Of a DNA stretch of 64,000 nt, positions 54,747 through 63,990 are shown in pieces. Both the position numbers and the translations under genes were made by a program. The stretch's first letter is position 1. The number at the start of each line of letters is the position of its first letter. The stretch lies in NCBI RefSeq assembly GCF_019345465.1, contig NZ_JAHKRC010000008.1, positions 1-64,000 of the forward strand. Reading direction: 5' to 3'. Origin of the DNA: Pseudomonas sp. NKUCC02_KPG. Its GTDB lineage: Bacteria; Pseudomonadota; Gammaproteobacteria; Pseudomonadales; Pseudomonadaceae. The notes below the pieces were generated by a model that saw nothing but the letters and a program-made list of their open reading frames with translations, ran no database searches and had not been told where the DNA came from.

Positions 54747-55688
54747 TTAGCGAGGTTCGATGCGGATGATTCCGTTGTCCAGCAGCACGTTTTTTACCGG
54801 GATCAACGCGGGAAGGGCCTTGACCAGTGCCAGTGGATCGCGGGTGTCCAGGTTGCCGGAGACCTTGTAGCGAGCGAGGGGGCCATCGGCAAGCTGGATG
54901 ACGCCGGGGCGGTACAGGTCCAGCTCGTCCACCAGGCTGGCCAGTTCGCGATTGCGAAAGGACAGGTGCCCGCTGCGCCAGTCCGCCACTTCATCAGGGC
55001 CCAGGTTTTGCTCTTGCAGTGAGTGCCTGGCGTAGTCGTAGGTGGCGCGTTGCTGAGCGCCAAGCAGGGTTGAAGAGGTGGCATCGGGGGTAAACGCAAC
55101 CTGGCCATGGGCGACACTGACCACCAATTGGCGTGAGCTGCGCCGGACATCGAATCCGGTGCCGACTACCCGGATGCGCGCATCGCCAGCATGCACCACC
55201 AGTGGTTGCTCTTTATTGGCCGCTACGTCGATATAGAACTGGCCCTGATCCAGATATATATCGCGCTGTTGTGCGCTGAATTCGAGGCGTACCCGGGTGT
55301 TGGCATTGACATTCAAGGTGCTGCCGTCAGGCAGTGATACCGTGCGCCCGCCTTGGGCCGAGGTGCTCACGTGCAGCTGGTGCAGGGCCACTGGGGCTCC
55401 CAGGTTCAGCGCAAAGACGGCGCACAGGACGGCGGCCGCGGTGGCCAGCGCTGCGTTGAATCGCCGGGGGCGCACGGGAAGCGTTACGGGACGGTTTACC
55501 CGTTCAAGTTCGCCCAGATCAGCCCACAGGGATTGGAATTCGGCATAGGCCTGTGCATGGGCCGGGTTGGCATGCCACCTGTTGAATTGCTCTCGGCTGG
55601 ATGGGTCGCGCTCGTTACGATTGCGCGAAAACCAATGGGCCGCCTGTTCATCGATGCTCTCGTGCCCGGCTTCTTGAAAAGGACTCAT
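54747..55688 (-). CDS. FecR-type anti-sigma factor
   Basis: A 313-residue membrane regulator. A DUF4880-type N-terminus (AAHWFSRNRNERDPSSREQF) binds sigma; one transmembrane helix lies near residues 75-95; the periplasmic FecR domain (VRLEFSAQQRDIYLDQGQFY) follows, and the C-terminus resembles the STN-interacting domain. It relays receptor occupancy to the sigma factor. The start overlaps the sigma stop by four bases (ATGA). Confidence 0.92.
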   Translation of the reverse strand: MSPFQEAGHESIDEQAAHWFSRNRNERDPSSREQFNRWHANPAHAQAYAEFQSLWADLGELERVNRPVTLPVRPRRFNAALATAAAVLCAVFALNLGAPVALHQLHVSTSAQGGRTVSLPDGSTLNVNANTRVRLEFSAQQRDIYLDQGQFYIDVAANKEQPLVVHAGDARIRVVGTGFDVRRSSRQLVVSVAHGQVAFTPDATSSTLLGAQQRATYDYARHSLQEQNLGPDEVADWRSGHLSFRNRELASLVDELDLYRPGVIQLADGPLARYKVSGNLDTRDPLALVKALPALIPVKNVLLDNGIIRIEPR

Positions 55689-56224
55689 TTTGGCTGCTCC
55701 TTGCCGCTGTCCCGTTGTAGATGTTGCTTGCAGTGCAGTAAGGCCAGGGCAATGTGCTTTTCGACCATGCTCACGGAAATCCCCATGCGTGCGGCAATCT
55801 GTGCCTGACTCAAGCCTTCAAAACGGTGCAGCATAAGGGCTTCGCGGCGCCTGGGCGAGAGTTCTGCAAGCACGCTTTTGAGCTGCTCAAGGCGCTGCTG
55901 ACGCTGGGCCGCGGCCATCGGGTCATCCCTCTCATCGCTTAAGGGTTCGGCTTCACTCTCGGCGTGCTCGCCGTGCACGGCTTGTCGTACTTGCTGGCGC
56001 CGCCAGTGGTCGCGCAACAGATTGCGCGCCATCTGAAATAAAAAAGCCCGTGGCTGCTCGACCTTGGCCCGGTCCTGATAACCCAGCCATTGGGTGAAAA
56101 CATCCTGGGTCATGTCGGCTGCATCGCTGGTGTTGTCGGTGCGCTTGCGCAGAAAGTGCAGAATTTGCGTATAGAACTCGCGAAAGTGATCGGCCGCGGG
56201 CGGGTCGGGTTTAAGGCCTGACAT
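55685..56224 (-). CDS. ECF sigma factor, FecI/PvdS-like
   Basis: A 179-residue sigma-70 family ECF factor. Region 2 includes DAADMTQDVFTQWLGYQD and RAFLFQMARNLLRDHWRR; region 4 includes LSPRRREALMLHRFEGLSQAQ and the helix-turn-helix AARMGISVSMVEKHI. ATG 56224 follows AAGGATC; the frame extends to 56317 without a ribosome-binding site. A Fur-like site lies about 50 bases upstream, suggesting iron control. Confidence 0.9.
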   Translation of the reverse strand: MSGLKPDPPAADHFREFYTQILHFLRKRTDNTSDAADMTQDVFTQWLGYQDRAKVEQPRAFLFQMARNLLRDHWRRQQVRQAVHGEHAESEAEPLSDERDDPMAAAQRQQRLEQLKSVLAELSPRRREALMLHRFEGLSQAQIAARMGISVSMVEKHIALALLHCKQHLQRDSGKEQPK

Positions 56225-56270
56225 GAAGATCCTTGTGAACACAGCGATGCAAATAAGTCGCGAATGGTAT

Positions 56271-56288
56271 CGATAACCATTGCTATTT
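56271..56288. promoter_or_regulatory. Possible Fur box upstream of the sigma factor
   Basis: CGATAACCATTGCTATTT resembles two or three NATWAT units of a Fur site. It lies 47 bases upstream of the sigma gene, where Fur repression of iron-starvation sigma factors is usual. The match is partial. Confidence 0.35.
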
Positions 56289-56396
56289 GTCTCGTTGAAA
56301 ATGCGTGTCCCGTTCATTCCTGTCGATAAATGGATAAATAGCCTGTGGGGTCTTTACTGAATAAGCGCAGGCACCCTTATTTTCAGGAGAAAGGCT

Positions 56397-56729
56397 ATGT
56401 CGGGTTGGTACGAATTGAGCAAGACCAGCAGCGGGCAGTTTCGTTTTGTATTGAAAGCGGCGAATGCCGAAACGATATTGGTCAGTGAGCAGTACACCAC
56501 GCTCGCGGCGGCCAAGGCCGGGATTGCCTCGGTTCAGGCCAACAGCCCGCTGGATGAGCGCTACGAGAAAAAAGCGGCCAAGGATGGCAAGCCCTACTTC
56601 AATCTGAAGGCGGCCAATCACCAGGTCATTGGTACCAGTGAGTTGTACAGCTCAGAGGCCGCGCGGGACAAAGGCATTGCCAGTGTCAAACACAACGGCC
56701 CGACGACGGTGATCAAAGAGAAGCTCTGA
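56397..56729 (+). CDS. yegP: YegP family protein (two DUF1508 repeats)
   Basis: A 110-residue protein of two DUF1508 repeats: GWYELSKTSSGQFRFVLKAA with SEQYTTLAAAKAGIASV, and DGKPYFNLKAANHQVIG with SELYSSEAARDKGIASV. The YegP fold is known structurally, but its function is not. TCAGGAGAAA precedes the ATG. It diverges from the sigma gene. Confidence 0.9.
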   Translation: MSGWYELSKTSSGQFRFVLKAANAETILVSEQYTTLAAAKAGIASVQANSPLDERYEKKAAKDGKPYFNLKAANHQVIGTSELYSSEAARDKGIASVKHNGPTTVIKEKL

Positions 56730-56744
56730 GGGACGTGGTGTGGG

Positions 56745-57770
56745 TCAAGCCTCTACCGGCACGGAGTGTCGGCTGAGGCCCAGCGGGTGAGTCTTTGAAT
56801 TGAAGAAGCGAAGTGCCAGTTTCTTGTCGGCAAACAGCGCGGTGTAATGGTTTTTCTGGAAACGGATAAACGCCTCGCTGCGCGGGTAGATGGCGATGCA
56901 CAGGGTTTTGAGCGGCGCCAGGCGCAAGGCGTCGATCAGGTGTTGGTCCTGCTCGCTCAAGCTATGGCCAAAAATGCACAGCGCGTCTTTGTGAGCCATT
57001 AGCTGCTCATGGCAAAAAGACAGGTAATCGGACTGGCGAATGGATTTGCGCTTGTCGTCACTGCTGGTTTCGCTGACAAATAACGGTACATCGTCCAGTG
57101 CGCTGATCGAGTGGTTAATGGCGAAGTTGCTCAACAAGGTGGGCTCGCTGGCCGTGATTTTCCGGGCCTTGCCTTCCTGATTCCTGACCAGGTGCAACGC
57201 TCCGTGCAGGTAGAGCATACGGGTGGTTTTGCCCTTGGCGGCGCTCGCACTCAATTCAAAGGTCGAACCGGATGCATTGAACAGGTCATTGAACTGCTTG
57301 GGTGCCTGCATGACAGCCCAGGGCGCCAGCAGGTCGTAGTTGGAACAATACACGGTGGCATAGCGCGCCAGTTCCTCGTGCCAGCAAGCCAGGGTGTCGG
57401 GCTGCATCAGGCGCCAGGGGATGTGGATGTCCTGAGTGCAGTTGATCAGGGCTTCCTTGATGGCGTAATAGCGTTTGCGCGGTGAGGCCGAGTTGATGGC
57501 CAGTGCCTTGTTGACCTTGCTCGCGGTCTTGAGGGCGCTCAGTACATGTTCGAAATTGCGGGTGCCAAGGGCTTCGAACACGCTGAGTTCGGTCTGGCTC
57601 AGCGGTTTTTCGGCTACGCTCTTGGCTTTATCAAACAGTGAGTCGTAATAGAAGTCATGCCACACGGCCATGCTCGCGCCGTTACCGATCAGCAGACCGC
57701 TGCACGGCGTGCTGGTGCGTAACTGGTTCCAGTCTTCTAGTTCGGCATCAAATTCCTGGAAGGGTGTCAT
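56745..57770 (-). CDS. DUF4917 family protein
   Basis: A 341-residue protein with GLLIGNGASMAVWHDFYYDSL near residue 25 and a later LCIFGHSLSEQDQHLIDAL. The Gly-rich N-terminal motif and the GHSLSEQD segment are reminiscent of SIR2-like nucleotide-binding folds, which is inference. No membrane segments. It is convergent with yegP and divergent from the alcohol dehydrogenase. Function unknown. Confidence 0.7.
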   Translation of the reverse strand: MTPFQEFDAELEDWNQLRTSTPCSGLLIGNGASMAVWHDFYYDSLFDKAKSVAEKPLSQTELSVFEALGTRNFEHVLSALKTASKVNKALAINSASPRKRYYAIKEALINCTQDIHIPWRLMQPDTLACWHEELARYATVYCSNYDLLAPWAVMQAPKQFNDLFNASGSTFELSASAAKGKTTRMLYLHGALHLVRNQEGKARKITASEPTLLSNFAINHSISALDDVPLFVSETSSDDKRKSIRQSDYLSFCHEQLMAHKDALCIFGHSLSEQDQHLIDALRLAPLKTLCIAIYPRSEAFIRFQKNHYTALFADKKLALRFFNSKTHPLGLSRHSVPVEA

Positions 57771-57908
57771 CGCAAATATCGTCTCAAGGCGTGGGCGGTA
57801 GCGGACTTTATCACGCTCAAGTGTTGAGCCAGATCAACATTGCTGCATTGTGATTGGGCGAAGCTGTAAAGAACCGATTTAGCCAATGACCCGTCAAGAG
57901 GACTCGAC

Positions 57909-59057
57909 ATGACCAGTACTTTCTTTATTCCCGCCGTCAACATCATGGGTAATGGTTGTCTGGACGAGGCCATGACTGCGATCCGCAACTATGGCTTTCG
58001 CAAGGCATTGATTGTGACCGACGCGGGGCTGGCCAAGGCGGGGGTTGCGACCTTGATCGCTGAAAAGCTCGCGCTGCAAGACATTGATTCGGTGATTTTT
58101 GACGGTGCCAAACCTAACCCGAGCATTGCCAACGTAGAGGCGGGACTGCTGGTGCTCAAGGCGCAGCACTGCGACTTTATCGTGTCGCTGGGCGGCGGTT
58201 CGCCCCATGACTGCGCCAAGGGCATTGCGCTGTGCGCGACCAATGGCGGGCATATCCGTGATTACGAAGGTGTCGATCGCTCGGCCAAGCCGCAAATGCC
58301 GCTGGTTTCGATCAACACCACGGCTGGTACGGCCAGTGAAATGACGCGTTTTTGCATCATCACAGACGAAGAGCGCCACGTAAAAATGGCCATTGTCGAC
58401 CGCAACGTCACGCCGTTGCTGTCGGTCAACGACCCTGAGTTGATGGTCGCGATGCCTAAAGGCCTGACGGCAGCCACGGGCATGGATGCGCTGACCCATG
58501 CCATTGAGGCTTATGTGTCGACCGCAGCCAACCCGATTACCGATGCCTGCGCGATCAAGGCAATGGAGCTGATCAGTCAGAACCTGCGCCAGGCGGTGAA
58601 TGACGGCAAGGACCTGACGGCGCGCGAAAACATGGCTTACGCGCAGTTCATGGCCGGTATGGCCTTTAACAACGCATCCCTGGGCTTTGTGCATGCGATG
58701 GCCCACCAGTTGGGCGGGTTCTATGACTTGCCCCATGGTGTGTGCAACGCAGTATTGCTGCCCCATGTGCAAACCTTTAACGCCAGTGTGTGCGCGGCTC
58801 GTTTGACCGACGTGGCCCATGCACTGGGTGCCGATGTGCGCGGCCTGAGCCCGGAAGAGGGCGCCCAGGCGGCCATTGCGGCGATTCGTACGCTGGCCAG
58901 GGACGTCGAGATTCCGGCGGGGCTGCGTGATCTGGGGGCCAAGCTGGATGACATCCCGATCCTGGCCACCAATGCCTTGAAAGATGCGTGTGGTTTGACC
59001 AATCCGCGCAAGGCAGATCAGGGGCAGATTGAGGAAATCTTCCGTAACGCGTTTTAA
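57909..59057 (+). CDS. Iron-containing alcohol dehydrogenase (type III)
   Basis: A 382-residue group [22 protein letters not shown] is the NAD-binding motif; [12 protein letters not shown] and [16 protein letters not shown] carry the iron-binding Asp and His residues. It belongs to the ErcA/YiaY/ADH4 group, and ethanol or other primary alcohols are likely substrates. Transcribed alone and closed by the hairpin shared with the fumarase gene. Confidence 0.87.
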   Translation: MTSTFFIPAVNIMGNGCLDEAMTAIRNYGFRKALIVTDAGLAKAGVATLIAEKLALQDIDSVIFDGAKPNPSIANVEAGLLVLKAQHCDFIVSLGGGSPHDCAKGIALCATNGGHIRDYEGVDRSAKPQMPLVSINTTAGTASEMTRFCIITDEERHVKMAIVDRNVTPLLSVNDPELMVAMPKGLTAATGMDALTHAIEAYVSTAANPITDACAIKAMELISQNLRQAVNDGKDLTARENMAYAQFMAGMAFNNASLGFVHAMAHQLGGFYDLPHGVCNAVLLPHVQTFNASVCAARLTDVAHALGADVRGLSPEEGAQAAIAAIRTLARDVEIPAGLRDLGAKLDDIPILATNALKDACGLTNPRKADQGQIEEIFRNAF

Positions 59058-59076
59058 GCGGGCTGGTTTGAGGGCA

Positions 59077-59113
59077 TAAAAAAACGGCCGGGTTATTAAC
59101 CCGGCCGTTTTTA
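59077..59113. terminator. Bidirectional terminator between ADH and fumarase genes
   Basis: AACGGCCGGGTT and AACCCGGCCGTT form a perfect stem with an ATT loop, A run left and T run right. It lies between two convergent genes. Confidence 0.93.
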
Positions 59114-59132
59114 TGTCTGGCTTTAAAAGCGC

Positions 59133-60656
59133 TTATTGCACTTCTACGGCCAGGCTGTCGCTGATTTTTTTCTGCCAGATCGCCGGGCCGGTGATGTGGA
59201 CCGACTCGCCGTTGCTGTCGACTGCCACAGTGACGGGCATGTCTTTGACGTCGAACTCGTAGATCGCTTCCATACCCAGTTCGGCAAATGCCACCACGCG
59301 CGATTTCTTGATCGCCTGGGCTACCAGGTACGCAGCACCGCCGACGGCCATCAGGTACACGGCTTTGTGTTCCTTGATGGCTTCGATGGCGGTAGGACCG
59401 CGCTCGGATTTGCCGATCATGCCCAGCAGGCCGGTTTGATCGAGGATCTGACGGGTGAACTTGTCCATCCGCGTGGCGGTGGTCGGACCGGCAGGGCCAA
59501 CCACTTCGTCGCGCACCGGATCAACCGGGCCCACGTAGTAGATGAAGCGACCCTTGAGGTCTACCGGCAAGGTTTCACCCTTGTTCAGCATTTCAACCAT
59601 GCGCTTGTGCGCAGCGTCACGACCGGTCAGCATTTTGCCGTTCAGCAGGACGGTTTCGCCCGGCTTCCAGCTCTGCACGTCTTCCGGGGTCAGGGTGTCG
59701 AGGTTGACACGGCGGGCCGACGGGCCTGCTTCCCAAACGATTTCCGGGTAGGCGTCCAGCGGTGGCGCTTCGAGTGCTGCAGGGCCGGAGCCGTCCAGTA
59801 CGAAGTGGGCGTGACGGGTGGCCGCGCAGTTCGGGATCATGCACACCGGCAGGGACGCTGCGTGGGTCGGGTAGTCCATGATTTTCACGTCAAGAACAGT
59901 GGTCAGGCCGCCCAGGCCCTGGGCGCCGATACCCAGTTGGTTGACCTTCTCGAACAGCTCGATGCGCATCTCTTCGATACGGCTGGACGGGCCACGCTTG
60001 ATCAGGTCGTGAATGTCGATGGACTCCATCAACACTTCCTTGGCCATCACGGCCGCTTTTTCAGCGGTGCCGCCGATGCCGATGCCGAGCATGCCCGGTG
60101 GGCACCAGCCCGCGCCCATGGTCGGAACAGTCTTGAGCACCCAGTCAACGATCGAGTCGGACGGGTTGAGCATGGCCATTTTCGACTTGTTCTCGGAACC
60201 GCCGCCCTTGGCCGCTACGTCCACTTCCACGGTGTTACCCGGAACGATGGAGTAGTGGATGACCGCAGGGGTGTTGTCCTTGGTGTTGCGACGGGCGCCT
60301 GCCGGGTCGGCCAGGATCGAAGCGCGCAGGACGTTTTCCGGCAAGTTATAAGCGCGACGCACGCCTTCGTTGATCATGTCGTCCAGGCCCATGGTGGCGC
60401 CGGTCCAGCGTACATCCATGCCTACGCGCACGAAAACGGTGACGATGCCGGTGTCCTGGCAAATCGGGCGGTGGCCAGTGGCACACATGCGCGAGTTGAT
60501 CAGGATTTGCGCCATCGAGTCACGGGCTGCTGGCGATTCTTCGCGCAGGTAGGCCTCGTGCATCGCCTGGATGAAGTCCACGGGGTGGTAGTAGGAAATG
60601 AATTGCAGGGCGTCAGCAACGCTCTGAATCAGGTCGTCTTGCTTGATCACGGTCAT
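59133..60656 (-). CDS. fumA: Class I fumarate hydratase (iron-sulfur)
   Basis: A 507-residue fumarase of the class I [4Fe-4S] type: ICQDTGIVTVFVRVG, MIPNCAATRHAHF and VGPAGPTTATRMDKF hold the cluster cysteines and catalytic segments. It interconverts fumarate and malate in the TCA cycle. ATG 60656 follows AGAGGAGC. It diverges from the ferredoxin-reductase gene with a 333-base gap that holds a REP. Confidence 0.94.
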   Translation of the reverse strand: MTVIKQDDLIQSVADALQFISYYHPVDFIQAMHEAYLREESPAARDSMAQILINSRMCATGHRPICQDTGIVTVFVRVGMDVRWTGATMGLDDMINEGVRRAYNLPENVLRASILADPAGARRNTKDNTPAVIHYSIVPGNTVEVDVAAKGGGSENKSKMAMLNPSDSIVDWVLKTVPTMGAGWCPPGMLGIGIGGTAEKAAVMAKEVLMESIDIHDLIKRGPSSRIEEMRIELFEKVNQLGIGAQGLGGLTTVLDVKIMDYPTHAASLPVCMIPNCAATRHAHFVLDGSGPAALEAPPLDAYPEIVWEAGPSARRVNLDTLTPEDVQSWKPGETVLLNGKMLTGRDAAHKRMVEMLNKGETLPVDLKGRFIYYVGPVDPVRDEVVGPAGPTTATRMDKFTRQILDQTGLLGMIGKSERGPTAIEAIKEHKAVYLMAVGGAAYLVAQAIKKSRVVAFAELGMEAIYEFDVKDMPVTVAVDSNGESVHITGPAIWQKKISDSLAVEVQ

Positions 60657-60989
60657 GGGTCGCGCTCCTCTATAAGACGGGAACATTCAATTAAGGTGTT
60701 TGCGACCTTGGTGTATCGGTCTGTCGAAAACATCTTTGCTAGGCATACCGGGCACGCATGACCGGTACAAAAACGGCGCGGCAGTATAACCCGGTACACT
60801 CCTTGATACACCCGCACGGGCAAAACTTGTAGCCGCTGGCGAAGGCTGCGATAAAGATCTATCAATCAACCCATACCCCATGTGGGAGCGGGCTTGCTCG
60901 CGATGCAGGCTGCACGGTGAACCTGGTACACCGCGGTGATGCAATCGCGAGCAAGTCCGCTCCCACAGAATTATCCTGCGGAGGCCTGA
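60657..60989. other. Intergenic region between fumA and the reductase gene
   Basis: No gene found. It holds the divergent promoters, a short GTAGCCGCTGGCGAAGGCTG fragment at 60827-60848 that resembles half of the second repeat family, and the REP at 60881-60968. Confidence 0.6.
60881..60968. repeat. Paired REP element
   Basis: TGTGGGAGCGGGCTTGCTCG and the inverted core with CCGCTCCCACAG, separated by about 40 bases, directly upstream of the reductase ribosome-binding site. Confidence 0.9.
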
Positions 60990-61928
60990 GTGCCCGAATT
61001 ACACGTTGCCGACCGGCATTGGTCGGTTGCCGATGGCACCAATCTGCTCGACGCCTTGAATCAGGCCGGTGTGGCTGTGCCCTACAGCTGCCGGGCGGGC
61101 AGTTGCCATGCGTGTCTGGTGCGCTGCGTGAGGGGTGAGCCCGTGGATCTCAAGCCCGACGCTTTGGTCCGGGCGCAACGTGAGCAGGGCTGGCGCCTGG
61201 CGTGTCAGTGCCAGGTGGTCGAAGATCTGGAGGTTGAAGCGTTTGATCCCGTGCGCGACGGCTTGCCTGCCGAGGTGGCGGCGCTCGACTGGCTGAGCCC
61301 GACGGTATTGCGTCTGCGTCTTTTGCCGCAGCGCCCTTTGCGTTATCGCGCAGGCCAGCATGTGGTGCTGTGGACCGCCAGTGGTATCGCTCGTCCTTAC
61401 TCGCTGGCCAGTCTGCCCGAAGAAGACCGCTTTCTGGAGTTTCACCTCGATTGCGCTCACCCCGGTGAGTTCGCCAGCGCTGCCCGCCAATTCAAGGTCG
61501 GGGAGGGTGTGCGGCTGGGTGAGTTGCGCGGTGGCGCGCTGCGTTACGACCCGGACTGGCAGGAGCAGCCGCTCTGGCTACTGGCGTCGGGCACCGGTTT
61601 GGGGCCGCTGTATGGCGTGTTGCGCGAGGCGTTGCGTCAGGACCATCAAGGGCCGATTTTGCTGGTGCATGTGGCGCGTGATGAAAGCGAGTATTACCTC
61701 AAGGACTCATTGTCCGCCCTGGCGGGCACTTGCCCCAACCTTGTAGTCGAGCACCTGGAGCGTCATCAGTTGCCGGAGTACTTGCTTGAGATGCGCATTG
61801 TTTCGCGCCAGACCCACGCGCTGGTCTGTGGGCATCCCGACAGTGTCGATGGGTTTGCCAAGCGTCTGTTTCTGGCCGGACTGCCTCGTAATCAGCTGCT
61901 GGCGGATGCTTTCTTGACGCGCAGCTAA
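60990..61928 (+). CDS. Ferredoxin reductase with plant-type [2Fe-2S] domain
   Basis: A 312-residue fusion. The N-terminal ferredoxin domain has CRAGSCHACLVRC and a later Cys in LACQC, giving the four cluster ligands. The FAD domain has RPYSLAS, and the NAD domain LLASGTGLGPLYG. The start codon is GTG 60990 after GCGGAGG. It could pass electrons to an oxygenase or other acceptor; none is adjacent. It sits by pykA and the fumarase, an arrangement seen in other Pseudomonas. Confidence 0.88.
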   Translation: MPELHVADRHWSVADGTNLLDALNQAGVAVPYSCRAGSCHACLVRCVRGEPVDLKPDALVRAQREQGWRLACQCQVVEDLEVEAFDPVRDGLPAEVAALDWLSPTVLRLRLLPQRPLRYRAGQHVVLWTASGIARPYSLASLPEEDRFLEFHLDCAHPGEFASAARQFKVGEGVRLGELRGGALRYDPDWQEQPLWLLASGTGLGPLYGVLREALRQDHQGPILLVHVARDESEYYLKDSLSALAGTCPNLVVEHLERHQLPEYLLEMRIVSRQTHALVCGHPDSVDGFAKRLFLAGLPRNQLLADAFLTRS

Positions 61929-61941
61929 GTCTGGCAGCCAT

Positions 61942-61976
61942 AAAAAAGCCCCGCCTGATCACTCAGGCGGGGCTTT
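61942..61976. terminator. Bidirectional terminator between reductase and pykA
   Basis: AAGCCCCGCCTGA and TCAGGCGGGGCTT form a perfect stem, with A run left and TTT right, between convergent genes. Confidence 0.92.
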
Positions 61977-61996
61977 GGGCTAGAGCCTTGTAAGGC

Positions 61997-63448
61997 TTAA
62001 ACCATTTTGTCGCCGACATGCAGAATCTTCATGCCGTTGGTGCCACCGATGGTGTGGTAGCTGTCGCCCTTGGTCAGGATGACCCAGTCGCCATTTTTAA
62101 CAGCGCCCAGCTTGAGCAACTCGTCGATGGCAGCCTGGCTGACCTGTTCTGGCGGCAGCGAAGCCGGGTCGAACGGTACGGTGTACACGCCACGGAACAT
62201 CGCGGCGCGGGCCTGGGTTTCACGGTGCGGGGAGAACGCGTAGATCGGCACCGAAGAACGGATGCGCGACATGATCAACGGCGTGTACCCGCTTTCGGTC
62301 AGGGCGATGATCGCTTTGACACCCGGGAAGTGGTTGGCGGTGTACATGGCCGCCAGTGCAATGCTTTGATCGCAGCTTTCGAAGGTTTTACCGATGCGGT
62401 GGCTGGAGGTCTTGCTGGTCGGATGCTTTTCAGCGCCGACGCAAATACGTGCCATAGCTTGTACGGCTTCCAGTGGATAGGCACCGGCAGCACTTTCGGC
62501 CGAGAGCATTACGGCGTCGGTGTAGTCGAGAACAGCGTTGGCAACGTCGGACACTTCGGCGCGAGTTGGCATCGGGTTCTGGATCATCGACTCCATCATC
62601 TGGGTCGCTACGATCACCGCTTTATTGTGGCGACGTGCGTGCAGAATGATTTTCTTCTGGATGCCCACCAGCTCTGCATCACCGATTTCAACGCCCAGGT
62701 CGCCACGGGCAACCATTACCGCGTCGCTGGCCTTGATCAGGCCGTCGAGGGTTTCGTCGTCAGCCACGGCTTCAGCGCGTTCAATCTTCGCGACCAGCCA
62801 GGCAGTACCGCCAGCCTCGTCACGCAGTTGACGGGCGTATTCCATGTCCGCAGCGTCCCGAGGGAAGGATACGGCCAGGTAGTCGACTTCCATTTCGGCA
62901 GCCAGCTTGATGTCAGCCTTGTCTTTTTCAGTCAGGGCTGGAGCGGTCAGACCGCCGCCGCGACGGTTGATGCCTTTATGGTCGGACAGCGGGCCGCCGA
63001 TCAGCACGGAGCAGTGCAGGGCGTCGTCGGTGGCAGTGTCTACACGCATGACGACACGGCCGTCGTCGAGCAGCAGCTCGTCGCCCACGCCGCAGTCTTT
63101 AACCAGGTCGGGGTAGTCGATACCGACCACTTGCTGGTTGCCTTCGGTCAACGGATGGCTGGTGGAGAAGGTGAACTTGTCACCGATCTTCAGCTCGATC
63201 TTTTTGTTGGCGAATTTGGCGATACGGATTTTCGGGCCTTGCAGGTCACCCAGCAGGGCGACGAAACGACCATGCTTGGCCGCGATCTCACGGACCAGCT
63301 TGGCGCGAGCCTTGTGCTCATCGGGAGTGCCGTGGGAGAAGTTCAGACGGGCAACGTCCAGGCCAGCGAGGATCAGCTGCTCCAGCATTTCTGGTGAATT
63401 GCTGGCAGGGCCAAGTGTGGCAACAATTTTGGTTCGACGAACAGACAT
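61997..63448 (-). CDS. pykA: Pyruvate kinase PykA
   Basis: A 483-residue type II pyruvate kinase. RRTKIVATLGPASNS opens the protein; LNFSHGTPDEH, VMVARGDLGVEIG and TQMMESMIQNPMPTRAEV are active-site and signature motifs. It converts PEP and ADP to pyruvate and ATP. ATG 63448 follows CAGGAGTC. Monocistronic. Confidence 0.96.
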   Translation of the reverse strand: MSVRRTKIVATLGPASNSPEMLEQLILAGLDVARLNFSHGTPDEHKARAKLVREIAAKHGRFVALLGDLQGPKIRIAKFANKKIELKIGDKFTFSTSHPLTEGNQQVVGIDYPDLVKDCGVGDELLLDDGRVVMRVDTATDDALHCSVLIGGPLSDHKGINRRGGGLTAPALTEKDKADIKLAAEMEVDYLAVSFPRDAADMEYARQLRDEAGGTAWLVAKIERAEAVADDETLDGLIKASDAVMVARGDLGVEIGDAELVGIQKKIILHARRHNKAVIVATQMMESMIQNPMPTRAEVSDVANAVLDYTDAVMLSAESAAGAYPLEAVQAMARICVGAEKHPTSKTSSHRIGKTFESCDQSIALAAMYTANHFPGVKAIIALTESGYTPLIMSRIRSSVPIYAFSPHRETQARAAMFRGVYTVPFDPASLPPEQVSQAAIDELLKLGAVKNGDWVILTKGDSYHTIGGTNGMKILHVGDKMV

Positions 63449-63609
63449 GCAAAGACTCCTGAGTTCAAGCGCTGCCAAAGGCTACTATGGTCTTTAGCTG
63501 TAGTCATTGTTCCTCTGCACTACTTTCTGCTTAAGTTGTGGTGCATCGGATCTGTTGCCTGAAGAATTTGACCGTGGGGTCGATACACTGTGGTGAACAG
63601 GAGATCCCC

Positions 63610-63990
63610 ATGCGAATTGTGCTCATTTTAGTGTTGGTTGCCAGTGTGGCCGGCTGTACCCGTTGGTCGATGAATCACCATTTGAACAATGCCTACCGTG
63701 CTTATGACCGCGGCAACTGCGAAGCGGTGATGCTTGAGTTGTCCGAGGTTGACCGCGACAGTCGCAGTCGTCCGTATATCTGGCCACAAACAGCTATGCT
63801 CCGTGGGTTGTGTCTGGAACGTACGAAGTTTTACCTGGATGCGGCCCAGACCTATCAGTACATCATCAATGAATTTCCCAAGAGCGAGTACGCCTATCGG
63901 GCCAAGGCGCGGATTGAGACCCTGCGCATTCTCAAATTCATCCCGGGGCCCGGGACAACGGCTCAGGCGCTACCTGCAGTCATTCCATGA
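63610..63990 (+). CDS. Small TPR-like lipoprotein
   Basis: A 126-residue lipoprotein. LVASVAGC is the lipobox, lipid-modified at Cys15. The mature part has repeats of helix-like segments (LNNAYRAYDRGNCEAVMLEL and LDAAQTYQYIINEFPKSEYA), resembling tetratricopeptide helices. ATG 63610 has CAGGAGA upstream; the frame opening at 63538 is not used. Function unknown. Confidence 0.8.
   Translation: MRIVLILVLVASVAGCTRWSMNHHLNNAYRAYDRGNCEAVMLELSEVDRDSRSRPYIWPQTAMLRGLCLERTKFYLDAAQTYQYIINEFPKSEYAYRAKARIETLRILKFIPGPGTTAQALPAVIP

Noticed and set aside
59136..60761. A 541-codon plus-strand frame opposite the fumarase gene
   Set aside because: Antisense shadow of a well-conserved class I fumarase; the composition is not protein-like.
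62018..63397. A 459-codon plus-strand frame opposite pykA
   Set aside because: Antisense shadow of pyruvate kinase, with no start signal or domain.
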